The notes under the pieces are model-generated. The model saw only the letters and a program-made list of their open reading frames with translations. It did no database searches and was not told the DNA's origin. Positions 1 through 7,375 of a stretch of DNA of 25,009 nucleotides are shown piece after piece. Source of the stretch: Bacteroidota bacterium (lineage in GTDB: Bacteria > Bacteroidota > Bacteroidia > Flavobacteriales > Flavobacteriaceae); contig JAJYTI010000006.1 in assembly GCA_021793135.1 (NCBI GenBank), forward strand, positions 1 to 25,009, given 5' to 3'. A program made the translations under genes and the position numbers. The first letter of the stretch is position 1; every line of letters starts with the position of its first letter.

Positions 1-521
1 TAGACTCCTCAACAACTATGGGAGCACAAAACTCTATTGTACAACATGATAAGATTAAATCATACCTAAAACTTGGTAAAGAAGAAGGTGCAGAAGTACT
101 AACTGGAGGAGAAGCATATGCACCTGAAGGAGAATTTAAAAATGGATATTACATCAAACCTACTCTATTTAAAGGAGATAATAAGATGCGAATCTTCCAA
201 GAAGAAATTTTTGGACCTGTACTAGCCGTAACTACTTTTAAAGACGAAGCCGAAGCAATTAAGATTTCTAACGATACTTTATATGGCTTAGGTGCCGGTG
301 TATGGACTAGAGATGCACATCAAATCTATCAAATTCCACGTGCAATTCAAGCTGGACGTGTTTGGGTAAACAACTACCACAATTATCCAGCAGGCGCACC
401 ATTTGGTGGATATAAGCAATCTGGAATTGGTCGTGAAAACCACAAAATGATGTTAAGTCACTACAGACAGACCAAAAACATGCTAATTTCTTATAACAAG
501 AATAGTCTAGGGTTATTCTAA
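1..521 (+). CDS. Aldehyde dehydrogenase, NAD(P)-dependent (3' end only)
   Basis: This is the C-terminal third of an aldehyde dehydrogenase superfamily protein, which oxidises aldehydes to carboxylates in the cytoplasm. The reading frame is open to the left edge (codons D-S-S-T-T precede the first visible Met at 18), so the gene starts outside the window; the Met at 18 is internal. The visible part has the family's EEIFGPVL motif, the NDTLYGLGAGVWT segment and the C-terminal PFGGYKQSGIGRENH signature. The catalytic Cys and the general-base Glu lie upstream and cannot be checked. The stop is 12 nt before the DUF779 gene, so the two are probably co-transcribed. That pairing is common for AldB/ExaC-like acetaldehyde or alcohol-pathway dehydrogenases, which suggests short-chain aldehyde oxidation, but the substrate is inferred from context only. 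Confidence 0.93.
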   Translation, partial: DSSTTMGAQNSIVQHDKIKSYLKLGKEEGAEVLTGGEAYAPEGEFKNGYYIKPTLFKGDNKMRIFQEEIFGPVLAVTTFKDEAEAIKISNDTLYGLGAGVWTRDAHQIYQIPRAIQAGRVWVNNYHNYPAGAPFGGYKQSGIGRENHKMMLSHYRQTKNMLISYNKNSLGLF

Positions 522-533
522 AATTAAAACACT

Positions 534-914
534 ATGTCCAAAATAAGTCGAATAGATGTAACGGATAAAGCCAAAGCGCTTATCAAAGAATTAGCAGAAG
601 AAAACGGAGAACTGATGTTCTACCAAGCAGGTGGATGTTGTGAAGGTACACAACCTATGTGCTTTCCAAAAGGAGGTTATTTTTTACGTCTAAATGATGT
701 AAAAATAGGAACCGTATGCGGATATGACTTCTGGGTAGACCATGATTTATATGAATACTGGAAGCACGCGCACTTTACGTTAGATGTAATCGATGGATTT
801 GGTACTGGTGGATTTTCCTTAGAAACTTCTAAACAAAAAACCTTTAAGGTTATCTATCGAATCTTCTCCGAAGAGGAATTGAAAAACCTTGAAGAGGTTG
901 AAATTTATAGCTAA
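534..914 (+). CDS. DUF779 family protein (aldehyde dehydrogenase partner)
   Basis: A 126-residue cytoplasmic protein of the DUF779 family, recognised from the Cys-rich stretch QAGGCCEGTQPMC (about residues 31-43), followed by a Gly-rich part and the HFTLDVIDGFGTGGFSLE segment near residues 80-97. The cluster of three cysteines at 34-35 and 43 could bind metal or be redox active; that is inference. DUF779 genes are commonly found directly downstream of aldehyde dehydrogenase genes, as here (12-nt gap), so a helper role in aldehyde oxidation is plausible but has no biochemical support that I know of. It is the last gene before a strong terminator. No signal peptide or membrane segment. Confidence 0.9.
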   Translation: MSKISRIDVTDKAKALIKELAEENGELMFYQAGGCCEGTQPMCFPKGGYFLRLNDVKIGTVCGYDFWVDHDLYEYWKHAHFTLDVIDGFGTGGFSLETSKQKTFKVIYRIFSEEELKNLEEVEIYS

Positions 915-953
915 AAGCTTCGGGCAGTCAAATTGACTGCCCGAATGCTTTTT
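914..953. terminator. Bidirectional intrinsic terminator
   Basis: A perfect 13-bp inverted repeat (919-931 and 933-945, GC-rich core GGGCAGTC) is flanked by A-rich sequence on the left and a T run (949-953) on the right. It lies between the DUF779 gene (+) and the convergent glutaminase gene (-), so it can end both transcripts. Confidence 0.9.
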
Positions 954-970
954 ATCTCATCTTAAAGTTA

Positions 971-1987
971 TTATCTAAATAAATTCAAATCATACATTTC
1001 GGATAGTTCTAGAATCATTTCATAACCAGCTTTTGAATTGCCATGTTTATCCAAACTTGGGCTATATACTCCTATTCCCATTTGTTCAGGCACACTAACG
1101 GTAATACCCCCTCCTACTCCAGATTTACTTGGCAACCCAACAGTACGAGCATATTCTCCACTATAATCATACATTCCTGCAATAAGCATTTGTGATTGAA
1201 TAAGCGCACTTATATTCGCATCTTTATACGTAGTATCCCCATCGTATCTAGTACAATGGTTTGCAAAATAATAACCTATTTTTGCTAGATCTATCGCAGA
1301 AACTTCAATAGAACATTGACGGAAATAGTTATTCAATTTTTCTTCATCTCCTTCTATCCAACCATTATTTTTTAAAATATAAAAGATTCCACGGTTTCTA
1401 TCACCAGTTTCTTTTTCTGATAAATATACCATTTCATTGATTTCGATTTTATCATTATTGGTGATGTATCGAATTCTATCCAAAACACGTTGGTATGGCA
1501 CATCATCTTCTCCTTTTATCAAAGCTGTAGTTAAAATTGCACCAGCATTCATCATTGGGTTTAACGGCTCTCCATCTGTTTCTAAATTGGCGTAATGATT
1601 AAATGGTTTATTCGTTCCAAAATATCCCATATTACGAAATACTTCATCCTCTCCATTATCTTCTACAGCAATCATTAAAGCGATCAATTTGGAAATACTT
1701 TGAATCGTAAAAGTTTTCTCGCTATCACCTGCACTTATTACTCTCCCATCTTTATCCACTATGGCTATCCCTATATCATTTGGATTAGCTTTACCTAATT
1801 CTGGAATATAATCGGCAACCTCGCCTTCCTCTGTATATTTTCGATTGTTTTCTACAACCTTTTTCAAGATTTCTTGTTGTATTTTATCCGTTTGATATAC
1901 CGTCTTAACTTGTGCGCAACTTGTAGTACTTACGAATAAGGCAGAAGCAAAAATTGCTTGAAACAATATGGAGCTATACTTTCTCAT
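971..1987 (-). CDS. glsA: Glutaminase A with export signal
   Basis: Glutaminase (PF04960), hydrolysing L-glutamine to glutamate and ammonia. The active-site Ser-x-x-Lys motif is seen as QSISK (Ser97, Lys100 from the chosen start), in the beta-lactamase-like fold of the family. Other signatures are PLNPMMNAGAI in the middle and GLPSKSGVGGGI near the C-terminus. The open frame extends to 2014, but the Met codon at 1987 begins a typical signal peptide (Met-Arg-Lys, a hydrophobic stretch, then TTSCAQ), so I start there. The peptide may be cut after Ala (SCA/Q) by signal peptidase I, or the Cys may be a relaxed lipobox. Most characterised bacterial GlsA proteins are cytoplasmic and about 305 residues; this one is probably periplasmic. 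It is convergent with the DUF779 gene and divergent from the DUF4298 gene, so it stands alone. Confidence 0.93.
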   Translation of the reverse strand: MRKYSSILFQAIFASALFVSTTSCAQVKTVYQTDKIQQEILKKVVENNRKYTEEGEVADYIPELGKANPNDIGIAIVDKDGRVISAGDSEKTFTIQSISKLIALMIAVEDNGEDEVFRNMGYFGTNKPFNHYANLETDGEPLNPMMNAGAILTTALIKGEDDVPYQRVLDRIRYITNNDKIEINEMVYLSEKETGDRNRGIFYILKNNGWIEGDEEKLNNYFRQCSIEVSAIDLAKIGYYFANHCTRYDGDTTYKDANISALIQSQMLIAGMYDYSGEYARTVGLPSKSGVGGGITVSVPEQMGIGVYSPSLDKHGNSKAGYEMILELSEMYDLNLFR

Positions 1988-2045
1988 AAAATATTGGTTT
2001 ATAGAATATGCCATTAAGCTAATAGTCTTAGATATTTATTGGCTA

Positions 2046-2053
2046 TAAAGGTA
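2046..2053 (-). promoter_or_regulatory. Possible -7 element for glsA
   Basis: On the minus strand this reads TACCTTTA, one base from the Bacteroidota -7 consensus TANNTTTG, about 60 nt upstream of the chosen glsA start. No clear TTG -33 element is seen at the usual distance, so the call is weak. Confidence 0.3.
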
Positions 2054-2120
2054 ATCTTTTTAAGCTAATTACCGTTTTCTTAAACCCCCGTGAATCTGAT
2101 AAGAAACTAGAAATAAATCC

Positions 2121-2128
2121 TATTTTTG
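2121..2128 (+). promoter_or_regulatory. -7 promoter element for the DUF4298 gene
   Basis: TATTTTTG fits TANNTTTG exactly and lies 26 nt before the ATG at 2155, a sensible leader length. A -33 TTG is not obvious. Confidence 0.4.
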
Positions 2129-2154
2129 GATATAAAACTATACCAATCATTATA

Positions 2155-2457
2155 ATGGACAAAAGAATTAAAAATATAGAGCAACAAGAAAACACACTAG
2201 ATAAAGCAGAAATACTTGTAGAACAATTAGAAAACCTAATCTACAAATGGGAAAATCTACATCCAGATTTTACAAAACTTATGGACTATTATGGGAGTAC
2301 AGAATGGATAAAAGATATGGAAGAAAGCAATCAAGGTGTTTTTGAAGATATAAAGTGTGGCGTTTTAAGTGAAGATGCAGTATATAATCTTTATACTAGA
2401 CAACGAAATTTAAATTTTAGAATGGTACGCATAGCCATAGACTATTTGGAGAAATAA
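2155..2457 (+). CDS. DUF4298 domain protein
   Basis: A 100-residue soluble protein matching the DUF4298 family across its whole length: a heptad-like helical N-terminus starting RIKNIEQQENTLDKAE, a central DYYGSTEWIKDM segment, and the KCGVLSEDAVYNLY motif (about residues 68-81). The molecular function of the family is unknown. The family is often a small stand-alone protein of about 90-100 residues, so this copy is full length. No signal peptide or membrane segment is seen, so it should be cytoplasmic. It is divergent from glsA across a gap of about 140-170 bp and has no close co-directional neighbour; the next gene starts about 200 nt downstream. Confidence 0.85.
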   Translation: MDKRIKNIEQQENTLDKAEILVEQLENLIYKWENLHPDFTKLMDYYGSTEWIKDMEESNQGVFEDIKCGVLSEDAVYNLYTRQRNLNFRMVRIAIDYLEK

Positions 2458-2659
2458 TTTAAGGAACGGTAACAAACTTCTCTCTGCCAATAGATAAGAT
2501 AAAGAAAAACTGTTAAAAACGTCCTGTTATAATTTCAGATAGAGTAAATTTATCTATCCAAGCATTTGATTGGCAAAGAAATACATTAAATTCTATTTTC
2601 TTTCAAAACAGCTTTTCTTTCTGATTACAAAAAGTGTCTGGTATATAAATCCAAATACT

Positions 2660-3745
2660 ATGAAACGTCCAGACCATAAAATATTTTTATTATTTATCAC
2701 TTCTTTACTCCTATTCATTTCTTGTAATCAAGAGAATAAAATAGATGAGGAATTTTATATTCCAGTCGCTAATTCTCAGTTGTATGTCCGTTTAATTGGG
2801 AACAAGAGTAAACCTTTAATAATCAACCTACATGGAGGACCAGGAGGGTTTTCTAGTTTTGATCATATCTTCAACAAAAATCATTTAGAAAAGGATTATT
2901 TAATAGCCTATTTGGATCAGCGTGGCGGTGGAAAATCTAAAACGTTTACCGATACTACTATGCTCAATATGCCACAATTTGTCGAAGATTTGGATGTCGT
3001 CGTAGATAGTTTACAACATCGTTTTGAAGATAAAAAAATAAATCTGATAGGTTCATCTTGGGGTGGAACTTTGGGTCTATTGTATATGATAGAACATCAA
3101 GATAAAATCAACTCCTTTGCCTGTGTGAGTGGTAAAGCCGATGGTATATATCCTATCAAAGCAATTATTAATCATGAAAGAAAACTAGCGCTAAATTTTC
3201 TAAATAATTCAAATGATTCTATTACTAGCAGCCGATACCATGAAATATTGGAAAAGCTAACAGAGATTGAAGAAAGTAATTTGAATTATTTTTTTGATGA
3301 TATGAATCTTATCAAACATGAATTCCCAAAAGAATTAGGATTTAACGCGTATTGGAAAAATACCGAAGCTCTAAAATTAGCAGAAGAATTAGGGAAAGAC
3401 TCCACTTATTTCGCAGATGCAGGATATACTAAAGAAGAGTTTGATTTAGCAATGGATAAATTTGAATATGTGAATCGCGTATTCCGCAATTCATCAGATT
3501 ATAATCGAATGAATATAATAAATGATTTACAAGTAATAAATAAACCTATTCTTGTGATGCAAGGAAAGGAAGATTACGTAATAGGAAAGAAACAAGCAGA
3601 AATGATTTATGCAGCTTTGAAAGGCATTCCAGAGAATAAGAAAGAATTAAAAATTATTCCTAATGCGGCTCATAATTTAAATCTAGAAGCAGAAAAGGAT
3701 TATTACGACACGATTAAATCCTTTTTTGATAAACACAATAAATAA
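2660..3745 (+). CDS. Lipoprotein alpha/beta hydrolase, S33 prolyl aminopeptidase-like
   Basis: An alpha/beta-hydrolase-fold protein of the S33 (proline iminopeptidase-like) type. From the ATG at 2660 it has 361 residues, with a signal peptide ending LLLFISC, so Cys22 is the probable lipid anchor. The oxyanion-hole motif HGGPGG is at 58-63, DQRGGGKS follows at 86-93, the nucleophile elbow GSSWGG gives Ser133, and the triad is completed by Asp305 (GKEDYV) and His338 (NAAHN). The frame is open 90 nt further upstream to a TTG codon at 2570, but that start would put about 30 residues before the lipoprotein signal, so I reject it. It probably removes N-terminal residues from peptides at the periplasmic face or outer membrane; another ester or amide substrate is possible. 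A cap region lies between about 160 and 290. It is convergent with the small gene at 3814. Confidence 0.88.
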   Translation: MKRPDHKIFLLFITSLLLFISCNQENKIDEEFYIPVANSQLYVRLIGNKSKPLIINLHGGPGGFSSFDHIFNKNHLEKDYLIAYLDQRGGGKSKTFTDTTMLNMPQFVEDLDVVVDSLQHRFEDKKINLIGSSWGGTLGLLYMIEHQDKINSFACVSGKADGIYPIKAIINHERKLALNFLNNSNDSITSSRYHEILEKLTEIEESNLNYFFDDMNLIKHEFPKELGFNAYWKNTEALKLAEELGKDSTYFADAGYTKEEFDLAMDKFEYVNRVFRNSSDYNRMNIINDLQVINKPILVMQGKEDYVIGKKQAEMIYAALKGIPENKKELKIIPNAAHNLNLEAEKDYYDTIKSFFDKHNK

Positions 3746-3813
3746 TTAAGGAATTATAAAACTAATATTATTCCGATAAAAAAATCCAATCACTAGTTTA
3801 CGTGGGCGCTTTA

Positions 3814-4128
3814 TTATAGCTTCATTATTTCAATTAAATTATCTTTATCGAATATCAGTAAAGCTCGATTTAAAGGAATCGTATCGGAGTTAAAATCCAT
3901 AAATTCATATAAAGCATGATTTTCAAGTTCTTCCATTATTTGTTTCTTAATTAAATCTGTATAATTTATAATTTCAATAATTTGGACAAAGTCTTTTTCC
4001 ATATTATCATAACTAACTTTGTGATAAGTCACCCTATAAGCTTGATCGACAAGAGAGTAAACAGCTAACAATGAAATTATAATTAAAACTGTCAAACAAC
4101 TCCAAAAAGCAACTTTCCAATTCTTCAT
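3814..4128 (-). CDS. Small single-pass membrane protein, unknown
   Basis: I do not recognise this 104-residue protein. It has a short basic N-terminus (MKNWK), one strong hydrophobic segment (about residues 7-27) and a charged, mostly helical C-terminal part of about 75 residues that should face the periplasm if the N-terminus stays inside. The helix could instead be an uncleaved signal anchor. There are no Cys pairs or catalytic motifs. Codon use is similar to its neighbours. Its upstream neighbour on the same strand (START-domain gene) stops 88 nt away, so the two could share a transcript. It may be a lineage-restricted orphan. Confidence reflects the clean topology and ATG start rather than homology. 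Confidence 0.6.
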   Translation of the reverse strand: MKNWKVAFWSCLTVLIIISLLAVYSLVDQAYRVTYHKVSYDNMEKDFVQIIEIINYTDLIKKQIMEELENHALYEFMDFNSDTIPLNRALLIFDKDNLIEIMKL

Positions 4129-4216
4129 TATTAATAATTCGATATTAGTAGTGTATGATTAATAGATAGACTAATCTTTTTTAAGTTACTCTAAGTTTAG
4201 TATAAAAGTAATCAGG

Positions 4217-4645
4217 TTATTCTTCGGCAAGTTGTTTGATTTGCATTAATGCACTACGCCAATTAATTTGTGCATGTTTTTTGGCTTCTTCGTCCGCGAA
4301 TCCTTGTTGCGTAATTTCTAATACTGTTTCAGTATTTGAAGTACTTAGCTTATAAGTTACTAAAGAATAATTTTCTGGTATATCTTCCAACTCGCTAAAG
4401 TTACTCCATAAAGTATACTGCAATAATTCGTTTTCCTTTATTTCATGAATAACGCCTTTATCTTTATATGCTTGTCCTTCGTATTCTCCTTGAAATATTA
4501 TTTCACTACCCCGTTTCCAATCTGTAACCACCTCTGTCCCAAAAAGATATTCTTTAACTTTTTTAGGATTAGTTAGTTCGTCCCATACCTTATTTTTACT
4601 AGCATGTATTGCTATACTTTCTTTTGCAATTAATTTTTTATCCAT
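4217..4645 (-). CDS. START/SRPBCC protein, AHSA1-like
   Basis: A 142-residue cytoplasmic protein with the helix-grip fold of the AHSA1 (activator of Hsp90 ATPase homologue 1-like) branch of the SRPBCC superfamily. The signs are the N-terminal ESIAIHASKNKVWDELTNP segment, the hydrophobic beta strands with G-x-Y-E-G near residue 53, and the C-terminal helix beginning around NWRSALMQIKQL. Length is normal for the family. Such proteins bind small hydrophobic ligands in a central cavity; the bacterial members are mostly uncharacterised, and no ligand can be read from the sequence. It lies upstream of the small membrane-protein gene on the same strand. Confidence 0.88.
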   Translation of the reverse strand: MDKKLIAKESIAIHASKNKVWDELTNPKKVKEYLFGTEVVTDWKRGSEIIFQGEYEGQAYKDKGVIHEIKENELLQYTLWSNFSELEDIPENYSLVTYKLSTSNTETVLEITQQGFADEEAKKHAQINWRSALMQIKQLAEE

Positions 4646-5005
4646 CTTTGCTATTTATTTGTTGAGCTATTTTTAAAAGCGAATTAGACGTTGTCCTGTT
4701 TCTTGTAATAATAACGATGAATTTTAGGCTATAAAACTTATTATATAACCTGGTTTTTCATATCCGTCAGGACAATATAAATGAAAAGTATAATTGGTTA
4801 TTTTTACCTTTCCCCCATTCTGCTTCCTACTTTCTATATACCTAGGATTCTAATCTTTTGGGCGATAGAAAATGATGTAAAAAAACTAAACATTTTTATC
4901 CTCTTGATTTATAAAGGATTATACTATAACCAATTTATAAATATAACACTTATTACACTCATAAATCTTTAACAATTAACATAGGAATAATAAACAAACC
5001 ATTGA
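4646..5005. other. 360-bp intergenic stretch, no convincing gene
   Basis: The only open frame (4781-4972, 63 residues, very hydrophobic, no recognisable family) looks like chance coding in AT-rich DNA. An 8-bp inverted pair, TTGTCCTG at 4691-4698 and CAGGACAA at 4768-4775, lies upstream of the START-domain gene and may be a regulatory site. Nothing else is seen. Confidence 0.5.
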
Positions 5006-6391
5006 CTACGGCTTAGTATATGGAATAGGATCTTTTAAATGAAATTGGTAATTATAAACTTCTCCATCTCTCTCTACTCGCATACGAATACGCTTTGCAT
5101 CTTTAGATTTTAAAATTCCATATACTTCATCTAAAGAATAATTACTAACGTTTCTTCCATTTATTGAAACGATTACATCTTTATCTCTAATCCCTGCCTC
5201 ATATGCAGGAGAATCTTGCCTAACTCCGAAAACGACATAAATTGGAAGTAATTTTAAATTATATTGAATTGCATGACTCACAGAAAAGTTATTGTCTTTG
5301 TCTTTAGAGAAACCTATGGGTACTGATATAGCCTCCTTCTTCCACTTAGATCCTACATGTTTAATACTCAAACCACTCATATTAACATTAAACGGTTCTT
5401 TAAATTGACGATTTCTTTTTAAATAGAATTTAGAGTTCGAGTAATCCATAAAAATATTAAATCTATGAAATATGCCACCTCCAATTAATCCTTTAATATA
5501 AGGAGGAATCGTAAAATTTTTAATAGACTCTCTATCGGGAATAGAGATAATAGGATATTTAATATTAAAATCACTTATACTCAAGCTTTTTATGCGCTGT
5601 ATTTCTCCGTTAATTTCACCTAATAAGCCACTACCTAAATAACTCTGGATAGAAATTTGTTCATCAAATGTATTGGCAAGGTTTTCTGAAAATAAAATTA
5701 CCGAATCACCAAACCCTAAGTCTAAGAGCATCAATGATTCTTCGGTAACCTTCTCAGAGTATAGAGACACAAAAGCATAGGGCTTTCTATTAATAAAACG
5801 GAATGGTAGTTCTTTGGCTCTTTTTATTTTACGATTGAATTTATTGGAATTATTATATATATAAATAGTCTCCCGTACATAATCAATTTCTATTGGATAA
5901 TCTTTAAAAAATTCATAACCAATAATCCCATTAACGGTCACTCCGATGTAATCAGATAAATTAAAATTTATATCATCGATAATATAGGCTGTGATGTTTT
6001 CAATTGCTACCCCATTATCAAACTCCAGATGGTTATCATCTGATTTTAAAGCATCAAAAGAACTTCCCTGTCCAATTCCATTTACTCTTACTTTTTCAAT
6101 GTTTTTTAACTCATTCTCGGCCTCTATTTTATTACCGAAAAGAGTAAGATTAGTTACTCCCGTATCTAAAAGTAGTAACATGGGAGTTTCATTAAATTTT
6201 ACTGGAAGAAAAATCTGATTGTTTATAACTATAATTTTAAGCTTAGTGACTTTATCATTAGGTATGACCATTCTAGGCTGACTAACTACAACGTAAGGAA
6301 GTGAAAGTAAAAGAAAGAAAAGAAAATATCTTGATAAAGGAAATACTTGTGCAATTTTGGAAGAACTTAGATTAAAAATCATTTTGATCAT
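5006..6391 (-). CDS. Retropepsin-like aspartyl protease with C-terminal PDZ domain
   Basis: An exported protein of about 461 residues. After a signal peptide or anchor (hydrophobic about 22-37, ending VVVSQ), there are two retropepsin-like lobes. Lobe 1 has the catalytic signature LLLDTGVTN (Asp76) and closes with GIIGYEFFKDYPIEIDY. Lobe 2 has LLDLGFGDS (Asp224), where the usual Asp-Thr/Ser-Gly is Asp-Leu-Gly, and closes with GLIGGGIFHRFNIFMDY. A PDZ domain (about 383-450, with SPAYEAGIRDKDVIVSING) is last. The frame opens at a GTG at 6406; I prefer the ATG at 6391, and the ATG at 6382 is also possible. It probably acts as a periplasmic protease or peptide-binding protein. It diverges from the two-component operon across about 300 bp, so the regulator may control it; that is inference. 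Confidence 0.85.
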   Translation of the reverse strand: MIKMIFNLSSSKIAQVFPLSRYFLFFLLLSLPYVVVSQPRMVIPNDKVTKLKIIVINNQIFLPVKFNETPMLLLLDTGVTNLTLFGNKIEAENELKNIEKVRVNGIGQGSSFDALKSDDNHLEFDNGVAIENITAYIIDDINFNLSDYIGVTVNGIIGYEFFKDYPIEIDYVRETIYIYNNSNKFNRKIKRAKELPFRFINRKPYAFVSLYSEKVTEESLMLLDLGFGDSVILFSENLANTFDEQISIQSYLGSGLLGEINGEIQRIKSLSISDFNIKYPIISIPDRESIKNFTIPPYIKGLIGGGIFHRFNIFMDYSNSKFYLKRNRQFKEPFNVNMSGLSIKHVGSKWKKEAISVPIGFSKDKDNNFSVSHAIQYNLKLLPIYVVFGVRQDSPAYEAGIRDKDVIVSINGRNVSNYSLDEVYGILKSKDAKRIRMRVERDGEVYNYQFHLKDPIPYTKP

Positions 6392-6406
6392 AATAAAAAG
6401 ACACAC

Positions 6407-6697
6407 AAGTAAGTATATAAAAAATCAATTGGAGATTAATATACTAAACCATTCTTATAAAAGCAATCCAATAGTATTAAAATAATCACTATTTATCCAC
6501 AAATACTACAAATTACTCAACATTCCTAAACCTAAATAGGGATTATGATTAAAATAACCGAACAGTAGAACATTTTTGGATTTTGATTCATCATACAAAT
6601 ATTATTAAGTAAATAAACCTATCCTAAACTTATAAGAAACAAGGAATGAAGTTATCCGAAAATATTTTATCTTTCCATAATAAATTTAAGGCTACCC
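6407..6697. other. Divergent intergenic control region
   Basis: This AT-rich region separates the retropepsin gene (-) from the response-regulator gene (+) and must hold both promoters. TATCTTTC at 6668-6675, one base from TANNTTTG, lies 22 nt before the regulator start and is the best -7 candidate. A 25-codon open frame at 6646-6723 overlaps the regulator start in another frame; I do not call it a gene. Confidence 0.4.
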
Positions 6698-7375
6698 GTG
6701 AAGATTTTAGTTATAGAGGATGAGGAGCAATTGCTTCATAACATTAAAGTTTCTCTCGAAAAAGAATTATTTATTGTAGAAACAGCAATGGACTATAATA
6801 GTGCCATAGATAAACTATTTATCTATGAGTACGATTGTATTTTACTTGATATTATGTTACCTAATGGTAGTGGTTTAGATATTCTAAATGAACTAAAAAA
6901 ACAACGGAAAAGTGAAAATGTAATTATCATTTCGGCTAAGGATTCACTGGACGATAAACTTGTTGGATTAGAATTAGGCGCAGATGACTATTTAACCAAG
7001 CCTTTTCATCTGGCCGAGCTAAATGCTCGTGTTAAGGCGGTATTACGGAGAAAAAACTTACAAGGCTCTACACAAATAGAATTTTCTAATGTAATGTTAG
7101 ATTTCGATGAGCGAATTTTCACTATTAATAACAGGCCTATTAACTTAAATCGAAAAGAGTTTGATATTCTAAATTACTTTTTATTAAATAAAAATAGACT
7201 GGTAACCAAAACAGCTCTAGCCGAGCACGTTTGGGGAGATAATATAGACCAAGTAGATAATTTTGACTTCGTGTATTATCAAATTAAAAATCTTAGAAAA
7301 AAACTACAAGAGTCGGATGCCGAGATAAAAATAGAATCTATTTATGGGGTTGGGTATAAATTAATAGAAGCATGA
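6698..7375 (+). CDS. OmpR/PhoB-family response regulator
   Basis: A 225-residue two-component response regulator with an N-terminal receiver domain and a C-terminal winged-helix DNA-binding domain. The receiver has the acidic pair in IEDEEQ (Glu7, Asp8 and Glu9), the phosphoacceptor Asp51 in YDCILLDIMLP, Ser79 in place of the common Thr/Ser switch residue, and Lys101 in YLTKPF. The effector domain runs from about 125, with the recognition helix near HVWGDNIDQVDNFDFVYYQI and a closing wing SIYGVGYKL. The start is GTG; no better ATG exists in frame. The stop overlaps the kinase start by 4 nt (ATGA), showing translational coupling. It probably binds promoters of neighbouring envelope genes, such as the PepSY-like gene or the divergent retropepsin gene. 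Confidence 0.95.
   Translation: MKILVIEDEEQLLHNIKVSLEKELFIVETAMDYNSAIDKLFIYEYDCILLDIMLPNGSGLDILNELKKQRKSENVIIISAKDSLDDKLVGLELGADDYLTKPFHLAELNARVKAVLRRKNLQGSTQIEFSNVMLDFDERIFTINNRPINLNRKEFDILNYFLLNKNRLVTKTALAEHVWGDNIDQVDNFDFVYYQIKNLRKKLQESDAEIKIESIYGVGYKLIEA

Noticed and set aside
2570..2659. TTG-initiated N-terminal extension of the S33 hydrolase
   Set aside because: It would put 30 residues before a typical lipoprotein signal peptide; the ATG at 2660 fits better.
3746..3772. GGAAT/ATTCC pair after the S33 hydrolase gene
   Set aside because: A 5-bp stem with a long loop is too weak for a terminator call.
4781..4972. 63-residue hydrophobic open frame
   Set aside because: No family, no start signal, and composition typical of chance frames in AT-rich DNA.
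6646..6723. 25-codon frame with AAGGA-like sequence before ATG, overlapping the regulator start
   Set aside because: Very short, no homology and no sign of a regulatory leader peptide; chance is as likely.
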